Shown here: one piece after another, positions 1 to 8,421 of the stretch
How the letters are laid out: the number at the start of each line of letters is the position of its first letter
Position numbering within the stretch: the first letter of the stretch is position 1
Assembly: GCA_013286425.1 (NCBI GenBank)
Contig: JABDFS010000006.1
Span: 1 to 60,539, forward strand
Direction of reading: 5' to 3'
Source of the DNA: Bacteroidota bacterium
GTDB lineage: Bacteria; Bacteroidota; Bacteroidia; Chitinophagales; Chitinophagaceae
DNA length: 60,539 nucleotides
Program-made: the position numbers and the translations under genes
Notes under the pieces: model-generated
Told to the model about the DNA's origin: nothing
Seen by the model: the letters and a program-made list of their open reading frames with translations, nothing else
Database searches by the model: none

Positions 1-1
1 T

Positions 2-295
2 CCTATGCCTGACGAAGCATCTGGTAAAATGGAAGATGAATGGGCTATTCACCAGTTAAAGACCACTGCGAATTTTGCAACACGCAACCGTATTGTTTCA
101 TGGTTTGTAGGCGGGTTGAACTTCCAAATAGAACATCATTTATTTCCTAAAATTTCTCACATACATTATCCACAAATAAGCAAAATAATTAAGCAGGCAT
201 GTAAAGAATATAACATTACTTATGTTGAATATCGGCACATGTACCAGGCTGTTATTTCGCATGTTTCTTTCTTAAAGCAAATGGGAAAAGCTTAA
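2..295 (+). CDS. Fatty-acid desaturase, C-terminal end (partial)
   Basis: The frame is open to the left edge, so the gene starts outside the window; the first ATG at 5 is internal. The fragment holds the third histidine box of membrane desaturases (QIEHHLFP) followed by a short cytoplasmic tail ending in LKQMGKA. In this family the histidine boxes bind a di-iron centre that inserts a double bond into acyl chains at the inner membrane. Only about 97 residues are visible, so the regiospecificity and the electron-donor domain cannot be judged. The following gene is convergent and ends 18 bp downstream. Confidence 0.85.
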   Translation, partial: PMPDEASGKMEDEWAIHQLKTTANFATRNRIVSWFVGGLNFQIEHHLFPKISHIHYPQISKIIKQACKEYNITYVEYRHMYQAVISHVSFLKQMGKA

Positions 296-313
296 ATTTC
301 CTTAATTTCTGAG

Positions 314-1042
314 TTAGGGTTTCAGTTTTAGCCATGATAGAATTATGCCGGTTGCTACTGCGGCATTCAAAGATTCTGCATCACCTGTACCGGGTATGGT
401 AATACATTGCTGAATATATTGTTCAATATCTGCTCTTATCCCTTTAGATTCATTCCCGATTATCAATAAACATTCATTTATTTTTTGTAGTGACGCAATA
501 TTTTCGCCATTCAGCATTGCACCAAAAACAGGGATTTTATTCGTTTCAAAAAAGCTTTTAAGATCAGTATAAAAAATTGCTACACGCGCAATACTGCCCA
601 TTGTTGATTGTATTACTTTAGAATTATACAGATCCACTGTATCTTCTGATGCAATTATATTCTTTACACCAAACCAGTCTGCAATTCGTACAATAGTTCC
701 GAGATTACCGGGATCCTGTATACCATCAAGTACAAGGCTTATCTTATTTTTCAGGTCAGGTATCCGGACGCTGTTCTTTTTATAAAATATCGCCAGTACT
801 TTATTGGGTGTTTCAAGGCTTGAAATTTTCTCCAGCTCATCATCACTTACTACAGCAGCATGCAGAATGTTTGTGTTTGCATCTATCCAATCTTTCACAC
901 CATAAATTTTTTGAATGCCAAAACCTGCATTAATTAATTCAGCAACTATTTTAACACCTTCAGCAATAAACACTTCTTCTTTATTCCTGTTTTTTTTGTG
1001 GTATAAACTTTGGATATATTTGACCTCATTCCTGCTGGGCAT
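314..1042 (-). CDS. TrmH/SpoU-family RNA 2'-O-methyltransferase
   Basis: 242 residues with the three SpoU motifs: LDGIQDPGNLGTIVRIAD (motif 1), IQSTMGSIARV (motif 2) and IPGTGDAESLNAAVATGI (motif 3, the knotted SAM-binding end). The N-terminal part resembles the substrate-binding domain of rRNA or tRNA ribose methyltransferases (RlmB/TrmH type). It probably methylates a ribose 2'-OH in rRNA using S-adenosylmethionine, but the exact target cannot be read from sequence. It diverges from the TamL gene with only 5 bp between the two start codons, so each promoter must lie inside or very near the other gene's 5' end. Confidence 0.85.
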   Translation of the reverse strand: MPSRNEVKYIQSLYHKKNRNKEEVFIAEGVKIVAELINAGFGIQKIYGVKDWIDANTNILHAAVVSDDELEKISSLETPNKVLAIFYKKNSVRIPDLKNKISLVLDGIQDPGNLGTIVRIADWFGVKNIIASEDTVDLYNSKVIQSTMGSIARVAIFYTDLKSFFETNKIPVFGAMLNGENIASLQKINECLLIIGNESKGIRADIEQYIQQCITIPGTGDAESLNAAVATGIILSWLKLKP

Positions 1043-1047
1043 TCTTT

Positions 1048-3489
1048 ATGATTTTAAGCATTCAAAAACTTTCAATTGTTATAATAATTCTCTGCTCATT
1101 TTCTTTGTTATTATCATGCACCGACGAAAAATTCCTTGTTGTAATTCCACGGGTAAGAGTAAAGAATTATCCTGTGGATACTCCTTTCGTGTACAATAAT
1201 AAAGTAAATGTCAGCGGCAATATTAATAAAGATGAAAAAAAGCGCCTGGAAGAAAATCTTGCTAATTACTGGGCCGATAGTTTATTTGCAAGAAGGGTTT
1301 TGAGATTTGGTGTTCAATACTTATTGCAAAACCCTCCTGTTTTTGATACAACAACTATTCCTACAAGCCAAAGTTTTATGAGCGGTTATCTTTTTTCACA
1401 AGGCTATTTTCGTACAGCTCTGAAAGATAGCTTTTATGTTGATACGGTTGTTAAAGGAAATAAACCTGCACAGTACCGCACAACCATCGTTATGGATATT
1501 GATGCAGGAAACCGTGCTTTAATTGATTCTCTTGGTTATGATCTTAACGATACAACCTTACAACGTATAACAAAAAATAATCTTAAGGATAGTAAAATAG
1601 AAGTGAATAAAACACCTTATTCAAAAGAAATTATTGCGGCTGAATTAGACAGGCTTGTTTCTTTGTACAGAGATCGTGGATATTTCCTATTGCGTCGCGA
1701 TAATCTTGCAGCAGTTGTTGATACGTTAAATGCTGTATTATTAAAGTCTACCACTGATCCATTTGAACAGGTACAAATATTAGAAGAAGCAGAACAAAAC
1801 AGTAAAGAAAATTCATCTGTAACTATTGCCATTCAACAGCGCAGGCTTGCTGATACAAGCAATGCCAATAACGACACTTCTTTCTTGAAAAGATTTTATG
1901 TTGGAAGAATAAATTACTATCCTGAAACATACCTGGCAGAATTTCCGGACAGTTTGTTAAATCACTTGGTATCATTTAATAAACAAGCAAACAGAGCGTA
2001 TACAGTTTATTACAGGCAAGGGCAATTCAATCCAAAAATTTTCAGGCAATTCAATTATATACGCACCGAGCGTTTGTATAACGATGATCTTTTTTTTAAA
2101 ACAGTAAATACTTTAGGGCAGATAGGTGCATGGAAGCAAGTTGAGACAAGAACCGTTATAAGAGGCGATTCTATTGATATTAATTATTTCCTGTATCCCG
2201 AAAGAAAACAAAACATCACCTACAATCTTGAAGCAAGCCGCAACACAGGAGATGTATTAACTTCTTCAAATTTTTTCGGTCTTGCATTGAATATAACTTA
2301 TCGAAACAGGAATGTATGGCATCGTGCCGTGCAATCCACCACAAGTTTTACCAATGGTGTTGAATTTACTTTCAACCAGGCACAGACACAAAACAATTCA
2401 TTACTGCAGGCATTCCAGATATCTTTAGGCCAGTCTTATAGTTTTCCCAGGGCTTTTATTCCTTTCAAGATAAAAAGGCCCGGCAGGCTTGATTTTGGAA
2501 GAACTGTTGTAAGTGCGAATGCTTCATATGCAGACAGGCAGGATTATTTTCGCCTTCGTTCTGTTGTTGCTGATTATGGATATGACTGGAAAAGAAAAAA
2601 CAAAGTGTGGCAACTGCGTTTTCCCAACATTGAAGTATATTCTTTGGATACGTTGCCATTGTTAAGCGAGGCTTTTATCACTAACCCTTTTTTACGCAAC
2701 TCTTTTAATACAGGCCGTGTAGTAAGTATAAAAAGTAGTTTGGTATTTACTTATCCCGGTGGCAGAAACATTACCAATTATGCGCGTTTTTCCAGCGAGG
2801 TCTGTTTACCCGGAATGGATAAGATAAACAACAAATTTTACCAGTTTGTAAAAGCTGAAGCCGAGTACCGGAAATCTATATTAATGCGAAAGAATACGCT
2901 TGCCATGCGTGCGTTTGCCGGTATTGGTTATAATTATTCTGTATCACCCGCATTGGGTATAACGCTTCCTTTTTATAAACAGTTTATTGCGGGTGGGCCA
3001 AACAGTATGCGTGCATGGGGTTTGCGGCAATTGGGTTTAGGTTCATCGTTATTGAGCGATACTTCAACAACATTCAGCGACAGATACGGTGATATGCAGC
3101 TTGAAGCAAATCTAGAATACCGTTTTCCTATTGCACATTTCAGCAGTGTAAATGTTAACGGATGCATGTTTGCTGATGCAGGAAATATATGGAACGTAAG
3201 AAATGATCCTAATAATCCTAATAGTCAATTTGATTTAAGCAGGCTTGGTAAAGATATAGCACTTGGTGTTGGTACAGGTTTACGTTTTGATTTCAATTAT
3301 TTTTTAATACGGGTTGACTTTGGTATAAAACTAAAAGATCCGGCGCGTCTTGAAAATAATGGCTGGCTTAATATTGCAGATTTTACATGGCGCAATCATG
3401 AATTTGATAAATACGATATGAATGGAAACCTGATAAGCGCCATTAGAAATAATTATGCTGTTCAGCTAGGTATTGGCCTGCCTTTCTGA
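1048..3489 (+). CDS. TamL-type outer-membrane assembly lipoprotein (BamA/TamA superfamily)
   Basis: 813 residues. It begins with a lipoprotein signal (hydrophobic stretch ending LLLSC, lipid-modified Cys about residue 24), then a region consistent with POTRA domains (about 100-300), then a long C-terminal beta-barrel ending in aromatic-rich strands. The segment FIAGGPNSMRAWGLRQLG matches the Omp85 L6-loop region (GGxxSxRG-like), and the protein ends with a GLPF-type beta-signal. Bacteroidota carry TamL, a lipoprotein form of TamA working with TamB in outer-membrane protein insertion. No tamB neighbour is visible. The 3' end overlaps convergent truB by 24 bp. The start at 1048 keeps the lipoprotein signal intact. 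Confidence 0.82.
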   Translation: MILSIQKLSIVIIILCSFSLLLSCTDEKFLVVIPRVRVKNYPVDTPFVYNNKVNVSGNINKDEKKRLEENLANYWADSLFARRVLRFGVQYLLQNPPVFDTTTIPTSQSFMSGYLFSQGYFRTALKDSFYVDTVVKGNKPAQYRTTIVMDIDAGNRALIDSLGYDLNDTTLQRITKNNLKDSKIEVNKTPYSKEIIAAELDRLVSLYRDRGYFLLRRDNLAAVVDTLNAVLLKSTTDPFEQVQILEEAEQNSKENSSVTIAIQQRRLADTSNANNDTSFLKRFYVGRINYYPETYLAEFPDSLLNHLVSFNKQANRAYTVYYRQGQFNPKIFRQFNYIRTERLYNDDLFFKTVNTLGQIGAWKQVETRTVIRGDSIDINYFLYPERKQNITYNLEASRNTGDVLTSSNFFGLALNITYRNRNVWHRAVQSTTSFTNGVEFTFNQAQTQNNSLLQAFQISLGQSYSFPRAFIPFKIKRPGRLDFGRTVVSANASYADRQDYFRLRSVVADYGYDWKRKNKVWQLRFPNIEVYSLDTLPLLSEAFITNPFLRNSFNTGRVVSIKSSLVFTYPGGRNITNYARFSSEVCLPGMDKINNKFYQFVKAEAEYRKSILMRKNTLAMRAFAGIGYNYSVSPALGITLPFYKQFIAGGPNSMRAWGLRQLGLGSSLLSDTSTTFSDRYGDMQLEANLEYRFPIAHFSSVNVNGCMFADAGNIWNVRNDPNNPNSQFDLSRLGKDIALGVGTGLRFDFNYFLIRVDFGIKLKDPARLENNGWLNIADFTWRNHEFDKYDMNGNLISAIRNNYAVQLGIGLPF

Positions 3490-4191
3490 TTCACTTTTCA
3501 GGTATTTTATTTTTTCTTCAAACTGCTGTGGAGATAAAGCATCATCAACAGAAAAATCACCGATGCTTGTTCTTCTTAAACTGCTTAAATAAGCGCCGGT
3601 ATTAAGTGCAGCACCAAAATCGTTCGCAAGGCTTCGGATATAAGTTCCTGTTGAACATTGTACCTTAAAATGAATTAGCGGTAATGAAATAGCTGTTATC
3701 TCAAACAAAGAGATCGTGATCTTTCTTGGTTTAAGCTCTATTGTTTTACCTTTTCTTGCAAGCAGGTATACCGGTTTGCCATCTTTCTTGATAGCTGAAT
3801 GAAGTGGCGGCGTTTGTAAAATATCACCAACAAATTGCTTTGTTGTATTATAAATATCTTCTGCAGTGATATTGCTTATATCTTTAAACTGTTCAGGCTC
3901 ACTTTCAAGATCGTAAGTAGGTGTAGTTGCGCCAATAGTTATTGTACCAGTGTATTCTTTTTTCATGCCCATATAACCGGTGATCTTTTTTGTAAAAGCT
4001 CCCGTACAAATGATCAGCAAGCCGGTTGCAAGAGGATCTAATGTTCCTGCATGGCCTACTTTAGAAACTCCTGTTAATATTCTTACTTTTTTTACGGCAT
4101 CGAATGAAGTCCAGTGCAGTGGTTTATCAATCAATATAAGTTCGCCTGCTAAAAATCCTTTCATTGAAGGATGTACGGGTTTTTGTTTCAT
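3466..4191 (-). CDS. truB: tRNA pseudouridine(55) synthase
   Basis: 241 residues, the bacterial short-TruB length. The catalytic motif GHAGTLDPLATG has its Asp at about residue 52. The N-terminal GELILIDKPLHWTSFDAV and the later GTYIRSLANDFG also match TruB. It converts U55 of the tRNA T-loop to pseudouridine in the cytoplasm. Convergent with the TamL gene and overlapping its last 24 bp. The last 40 or so residues are short compared with proteins carrying a full PUA domain, as is usual for this form. Confidence 0.93.
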   Translation of the reverse strand: MKQKPVHPSMKGFLAGELILIDKPLHWTSFDAVKKVRILTGVSKVGHAGTLDPLATGLLIICTGAFTKKITGYMGMKKEYTGTITIGATTPTYDLESEPEQFKDISNITAEDIYNTTKQFVGDILQTPPLHSAIKKDGKPVYLLARKGKTIELKPRKITISLFEITAISLPLIHFKVQCSTGTYIRSLANDFGAALNTGAYLSSLRRTSIGDFSVDDALSPQQFEEKIKYLKSESERQANT

Positions 4192-4333
4192 ATTATTTAA
4201 ACGCGCCGAAGCTAAATATAAATTTCATTAAACCGAGTTTGTGAAAAAATGGTATATGTTTTGAATTTGATATTTTGAAAGATTAAACCTTTCACATCAA
4301 ATTAAATCATATGCAAGCTAAAAATTAAATATT

Positions 4334-5338
4334 ATGAAGTCTCCTGGCCAAATTATAAGATTGTCTATTCTATCCCTGCTGGCCTTTTCAATATTTGCAT
4401 GTTCAAAAAATGATACTTACACACCAGGTGGTAGTGGAACCAATGGTGGCCTTAGTCCTGTAACAGTAGTAAAGGACATACAATACGGTTCTAATAAAGA
4501 TATGTCAGGAAATGTGGAAGCACTAAAGCTGGATGTTTATTTGCCTCCGAATGCAGGCACCCAAAAATTCCCACTTGTGTTTTTTGTGCATGGAGGTGGG
4601 TTTATTGCAGGCGATAAAGAAAGTGCCGCAACAGAAATGACCACTTTCGCGCAATCAGGATATGTTGGTGTTTCTATTGATTACAGGCTTGATGAGAATA
4701 TTGATGATGCCAGCGATGCCTGTTCTATTGATTCAAATACAGAGCATGAGTCGGTTTATATGGCTGTACAAGATGCAAAAGCGGCACTGCGCTTTTTAGT
4801 AGCCAATGCTGATAAATACAACATAGATACTTCACTTATTTTTTTAAACGGTAATAGTGCTGGTGCGGTAACTGTATTACATGCATATTATGTAACCCAG
4901 GAAGACTTTAACCAGACTTCTCCCGGTATTGAAGCTAAAATGGGTGGCATAGATAATGCAGATAATAATTTAACGAACACTTATGCAGTTACAGGAATTG
5001 CTGCAAATTCAGGTTGTTTGCCCGATCCGAATGATATAACTTCTTCCAATGCTGTGCCTACCATTTTCTTTGCAGGCGGCCAGGATAGTGTAATACCAAT
5101 TGACCAGGGACACGCATATTATTGTCCTGCTACAATTTACATTTATGGCAGCAATACATTATATAAACGTATGCAGCAGTTAGGTGAACCCGCCGTTTTG
5201 CATGTTGATCCTGCAGGTGGTCATGGTCCTTATACCGATGATTTTCTTAGTCAGAATGAAATGTGTTTTTTCAATAGTGTAATGAGTAAAAAGACAGAAA
5301 CAGGTTCCTTTTCTGCTCAGGCTTCGAGTTGTCAGTAG
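4334..5338 (+). CDS. Alpha/beta-hydrolase lipoprotein (carboxylesterase-like)
   Basis: 334 residues. The N-terminus is a lipoprotein signal ending SIFAC (Cys about 23). An oxyanion-hole motif HGGGF (about 86-90) and the nucleophile elbow GNSAG (Ser about 175) place it in the HSL/carboxylesterase branch of alpha/beta hydrolases. A late His in PAGGHGPY is the likely catalytic His. The tether suggests it acts on esters at the cell envelope; the substrate is unknown. A Cys-rich stretch (Cys about 130, 228 and 280) may form disulfides, consistent with export. EF-P follows after 59 bp but has its own promoter-like boxes. Confidence 0.8.
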   Translation: MKSPGQIIRLSILSLLAFSIFACSKNDTYTPGGSGTNGGLSPVTVVKDIQYGSNKDMSGNVEALKLDVYLPPNAGTQKFPLVFFVHGGGFIAGDKESAATEMTTFAQSGYVGVSIDYRLDENIDDASDACSIDSNTEHESVYMAVQDAKAALRFLVANADKYNIDTSLIFLNGNSAGAVTVLHAYYVTQEDFNQTSPGIEAKMGGIDNADNNLTNTYAVTGIAANSGCLPDPNDITSSNAVPTIFFAGGQDSVIPIDQGHAYYCPATIYIYGSNTLYKRMQQLGEPAVLHVDPAGGHGPYTDDFLSQNEMCFFNSVMSKKTETGSFSAQASSCQ

Positions 5339-5374
5339 ATAGTTTTAGATTTTAAATTTGAATCCATACTTTTG
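5329..5374 (+). promoter_or_regulatory. Bacteroidota-type promoter candidates for efp
   Basis: A TTG at 5329-5331 is followed 21 bp later by TAAATTTG (5353-5360), a perfect TAnnTTTG -7 box with a normal spacer. A second -7-like box TACTTTTG lies at 5367-5374. The start codon is at 5398. The upstream element overlaps the end of the esterase gene. Assigned by pattern only. Confidence 0.4.
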
Positions 5375-5397
5375 CCGCCCGATCAAAAAATCAAAGT

Positions 5398-5964
5398 ATG
5401 GCAACAACATCAGATATTTCCCGTGGTATGATACTGAAACTTGACGGAAGTTTGTATTCAGTAGTTGAATTTGGTGAAAACAAAACTGCCCGCGCAGCAG
5501 CTAAGGTTTGGGCTAAATTAAAAGGGGTTGATAACAGTCGCACCATTGAAAAAACATGGAACAGTGGTGAAAATATTTTTCCTGTAAGAGTAGAAAAAAA
5601 GGCTTACCAGTTTCTATATAAAGATGAAAGCGGTTTCAATTTCATGGACAATGAAACATTTGAACAGATCGCATTGGGAGAAGATATGATTGATGCGCCG
5701 CAGTTTCTGAAAGAAGGCGGAGAAGTCATCGTAAGTATTAACACGGAGACTGAACAGCCAATCAGCGCTGAACTTCCTGAAAAGATTGCTTTTAAAATTA
5801 CTTACACAGAACCGGGTTTACGTGGAGATACTGCTACAAGAGCATTAAAGAATGCTACTATAGAAACTGGTGCAACCATACAGGTTCCTTTATTTGTGAA
5901 TGAAGGGGAAGTTGTTCGTATCAATACCAAAACTGGTGATTATGTAGAACGAGTGAAAGAATAG
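5398..5964 (+). CDS. efp: Translation elongation factor P with Arg32 at the loop tip
   Basis: 188 residues, the normal EF-P length, with a KOW-like N-terminal domain and two OB domains (signature-like KITYTEPGLRGDTATRALK). EF-P binds the ribosome between the P and E sites and relieves stalling at proline runs. In common EF-Ps the tip of the first-domain loop is PGKG with a modified Lys. Here the aligned stretch is NKTARAAAKVWAKLK, so the tip residue is Arg, at residue 32, which is also the number of the rhamnosylated Arg in Pseudomonas-type EF-P. No modification enzyme (EarP, EpmA or similar) lies in the window. A strong bidirectional terminator follows. Confidence 0.95.
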   Translation: MATTSDISRGMILKLDGSLYSVVEFGENKTARAAAKVWAKLKGVDNSRTIEKTWNSGENIFPVRVEKKAYQFLYKDESGFNFMDNETFEQIALGEDMIDAPQFLKEGGEVIVSINTETEQPISAELPEKIAFKITYTEPGLRGDTATRALKNATIETGATIQVPLFVNEGEVVRINTKTGDYVERVKE

Positions 5965-5984
5965 TGAAGTAAAAATATTGATAA

Positions 5985-6014
5985 AAAATTCCCGCATTTG
6001 CGGGAATTTTTTTT
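5985..6014. terminator. Bidirectional intrinsic terminator between efp and the MBL gene
   Basis: Perfect stem AATTCCCGC / GCGGGAATT (5987-5995 and 6000-6008) with a 4-nt loop, followed by T8 on the plus strand and preceded by A6 (T6 on the minus strand). It serves the convergent efp and metallo-hydrolase genes. Confidence 0.9.
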
Positions 6015-6018
6015 GACG

Positions 6019-6882
6019 CTATATGTCACTCAATTTAAAAATTTCATTTTCCCTTATTCCTTTTTCTGTTTGATGTAATGTGCAGCATTCATTCATCGCA
6101 TCATGTTCAAAAAACAGGATATAATTATTGTTCAAGGCTTCTGTAAGAAAAGATTTTTTTTCATTCAGGGTTGTTAGCGGAAACATATCATAAGCCATTA
6201 CATAAGGCAATGGAATGTGTGCCATTGACGGAAGCAGGTCAGCCATAAAAACAATCGTCTTGTCTTTGTATTTTATTTGAGGCAACATCATTTTTTCCGT
6301 GTGTCCATTTACAAAACGCACATTGATATTTTCTGTGAATGAAATTGAACTTAATAATTCATCTGCTTCACTGTTCACCACTTTAACAAATTTTAACTGC
6401 CCGCTTTCCTGTATTGGTAAAATATTTTCTTTTAAGAATGAGGCCTTCTCTCTTTCATTCGGATAGATTGCCCAGTTCCAATGTTCCTGGTTGCTCCAAT
6501 AAGTTGCGTTTTTAAATGCAGGAATTAGTTTATCACCATCACGAACAATACTTCCGCCGCAATGATCAAAATGCAAGTGGGTTAAAAAAACATCAGTTAT
6601 ATCATCTTTGTTGAAACCATGTTTTGCTAAAGATGAATCCAATGAATTATCTCCATGCAAATAGTAATGGCTGAAGAATTTTTCGCTTTGCTTATTACCG
6701 ATTCCATTATCAACAAGCATTAATTTCTTTCCATCTTCAACCAATAAACAACGTAGTGCCCATGAACATAAATTATTTTCATCAGGCGTGTTGAATTTTT
6801 GCCACATTGATTTGGGAACAACGCCAAACATAGCGCCGCCATCCAACTTAAAAAAACCTGTATCTATACTGTATAACTTCAT
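6019..6882 (-). CDS. Metallo-beta-lactamase-fold hydrolase
   Basis: 287 residues with the metal motif THLHFDHCGG, a downstream metal-ligand His in VNGHTEKMMLP, the Asp ligand in FMADLLP and a late His in FFEHDAMN. The layout resembles AHL-lactonase-like and glyoxalase II-like members of the family, which hydrolyse ester, lactone or thioester bonds with a di-metal centre. No signal peptide, so cytoplasmic. The substrate cannot be assigned. The next minus-strand gene upstream is an MFS carrier, with a 31-bp gap. Confidence 0.82.
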   Translation of the reverse strand: MKLYSIDTGFFKLDGGAMFGVVPKSMWQKFNTPDENNLCSWALRCLLVEDGKKLMLVDNGIGNKQSEKFFSHYYLHGDNSLDSSLAKHGFNKDDITDVFLTHLHFDHCGGSIVRDGDKLIPAFKNATYWSNQEHWNWAIYPNEREKASFLKENILPIQESGQLKFVKVVNSEADELLSSISFTENINVRFVNGHTEKMMLPQIKYKDKTIVFMADLLPSMAHIPLPYVMAYDMFPLTTLNEKKSFLTEALNNNYILFFEHDAMNECCTLHQTEKGIRENEIFKLSDI

Positions 6883-6913
6883 CTTATTTAATCGAAGTGT
6901 AAAATTAAAGATC

Positions 6914-8236
6914 TTAGGTTGTAAGCATGCCGCGCAATGACGTTTGCTTTCTTAATGTTGAAAACAGAAATATTAAACCTAGTATAAAGAAAATAACCAG
7001 TGCAATAATTGAATTACGCATATTACCGGTAAGCTCCTGCACAAATCCAAAACTGAACATTCCTATTACGATCGCAATTTTTTCCGTTACATCATAAAAG
7101 CTGAAGAACGAAGCTGTGTCATGTGTTTCGGGCATAACCTTGGCATAAGTTGAACGGCTTAATGATTGTATGCCTCCCATCACCAAACCTACAACAGCAG
7201 CAACAATGTAAAACTGTATATCAGTTGTTATAAAATATGCGTAGATGCAAATGCCAATCCATATCATCACAACAAACATTAATACTTTAAAATTTCCAAA
7301 TATTGAAGATAGTTTGGCCATAATATACGAACCCGCTATTGCAACCAGTTGAATTACTAAAATGCATGCGATAAGTTTTGACGTTTCCAGTTGCAAGACC
7401 TGGCTGCCGAATAAAGTTGCTGCAAGCATAACTGTTTGCACGCCCATGCTGTAAAAAAAGAATGCGAGTAAAAATCTTTTAAGTAAAGGCAACTGCTTTA
7501 CCTGCTGCCAAACTTTTTTCAATTCTTTAAAACCATTTGTTAGTATGTTTTGATTTTTATTTTTTGCCGGTGAATAAGATTTCGGCAGGTGCGTGAATGT
7601 TATTTGCGCAAAGCCCATCCACCATAATCCTACCAGTAAAAAAGATAAGCGTGGGGCAAAACTTTCATCTTTTATACCAAACCATTGCGGCTCCAAAACA
7701 AATAAGAAGCAAATAATTTGCAGCAACACACTTCCTATATAACCTAAGGCAAAGCCTTTAGCACTAACTCTGTCCTGTTCTGGTTCTGCTGCTATTTCCG
7801 GTAAATATGAATTGTAAAAAACAAGGCTTCCGCAATAACCTATAGCGGCTAGAATGGCGCATATAATACCAAGTGTTAAAGTACTCTTGTCAAACAAATA
7901 CAATATACAACATGCAACACTTCCGAGATAACAAAAGAATTGCATAAATGCTTTTTTATTGCCTTTATAATCTGCAATTGAAGAAAGTATAGGTGAAATG
8001 GAAGCAATGACCAAATAGGCAAAAGCAATGGCATAGTTGTATAATGAAGCACTTTCAAATTCGTGGCCAAAAAATATTACTTTATGACTAATAATTTTCC
8101 CGGCAGCGTCTTTTGTACTGGTAATGGCATCGTAGTAAGCGGGAAAAATAGTTGAAGTAATAACAAGATTATATGCGCTGTTTGCCCAGTCATACATTGC
8201 CCAGGCATTAATAACTTTTTTTGGAGCAGTAAGCAT
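6914..8236 (-). CDS. MFS transporter, UMF1/Atg22-like family
   Basis: About 440 residues with roughly 11-12 hydrophobic segments. The N-terminal motif AWAMYDWANSAYNLVITST is typical of the UMF1 (Atg22-like) MFS group in Bacteroidota. A reading frame with a GTG start at 8281 exists, but the ATG at 8236 gives MLTAPKKVINAWAMYDWANS, the usual family start, and was chosen. Inner-membrane carrier of unknown substrate. It may be co-transcribed with the downstream metallo-hydrolase. Confidence 0.82.
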   Translation of the reverse strand: MLTAPKKVINAWAMYDWANSAYNLVITSTIFPAYYDAITSTKDAAGKIISHKVIFFGHEFESASLYNYAIAFAYLVIASISPILSSIADYKGNKKAFMQFFCYLGSVACCILYLFDKSTLTLGIICAILAAIGYCGSLVFYNSYLPEIAAEPEQDRVSAKGFALGYIGSVLLQIICFLFVLEPQWFGIKDESFAPRLSFLLVGLWWMGFAQITFTHLPKSYSPAKNKNQNILTNGFKELKKVWQQVKQLPLLKRFLLAFFFYSMGVQTVMLAATLFGSQVLQLETSKLIACILVIQLVAIAGSYIMAKLSSIFGNFKVLMFVVMIWIGICIYAYFITTDIQFYIVAAVVGLVMGGIQSLSRSTYAKVMPETHDTASFFSFYDVTEKIAIVIGMFSFGFVQELTGNMRNSIIALVIFFILGLIFLFSTLRKQTSLRGMLTT

Positions 8237-8368
8237 AAAACGGTTTAAGCGATGAAAGTAAATAATTTGTTTAATAGGCACGAATACACAAATGATTTTA
8301 TCTTGAGTGTATTTTTCAAAACCACTAACATCATTTTATGATTAAAAAAATAACATCTTTAAAATTAG

Positions 8369-8395
8369 TTGCATAACTAACTAATTTTACTTTTG
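8369..8395 (+). promoter_or_regulatory. Promoter-like boxes before the hydroxyacyl-CoA dehydrogenase gene
   Basis: TACTTTTG (8388-8395) fits the TAnnTTTG -7 consensus and matches one of the boxes before efp. A TTG at 8369-8371 gives a 16-bp spacer, slightly short for this promoter class. Start codon at 8422. Confidence 0.3.
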
Positions 8396-8421
8396 TTTAC
8401 AATACTGAATCTTCTTTTCAT

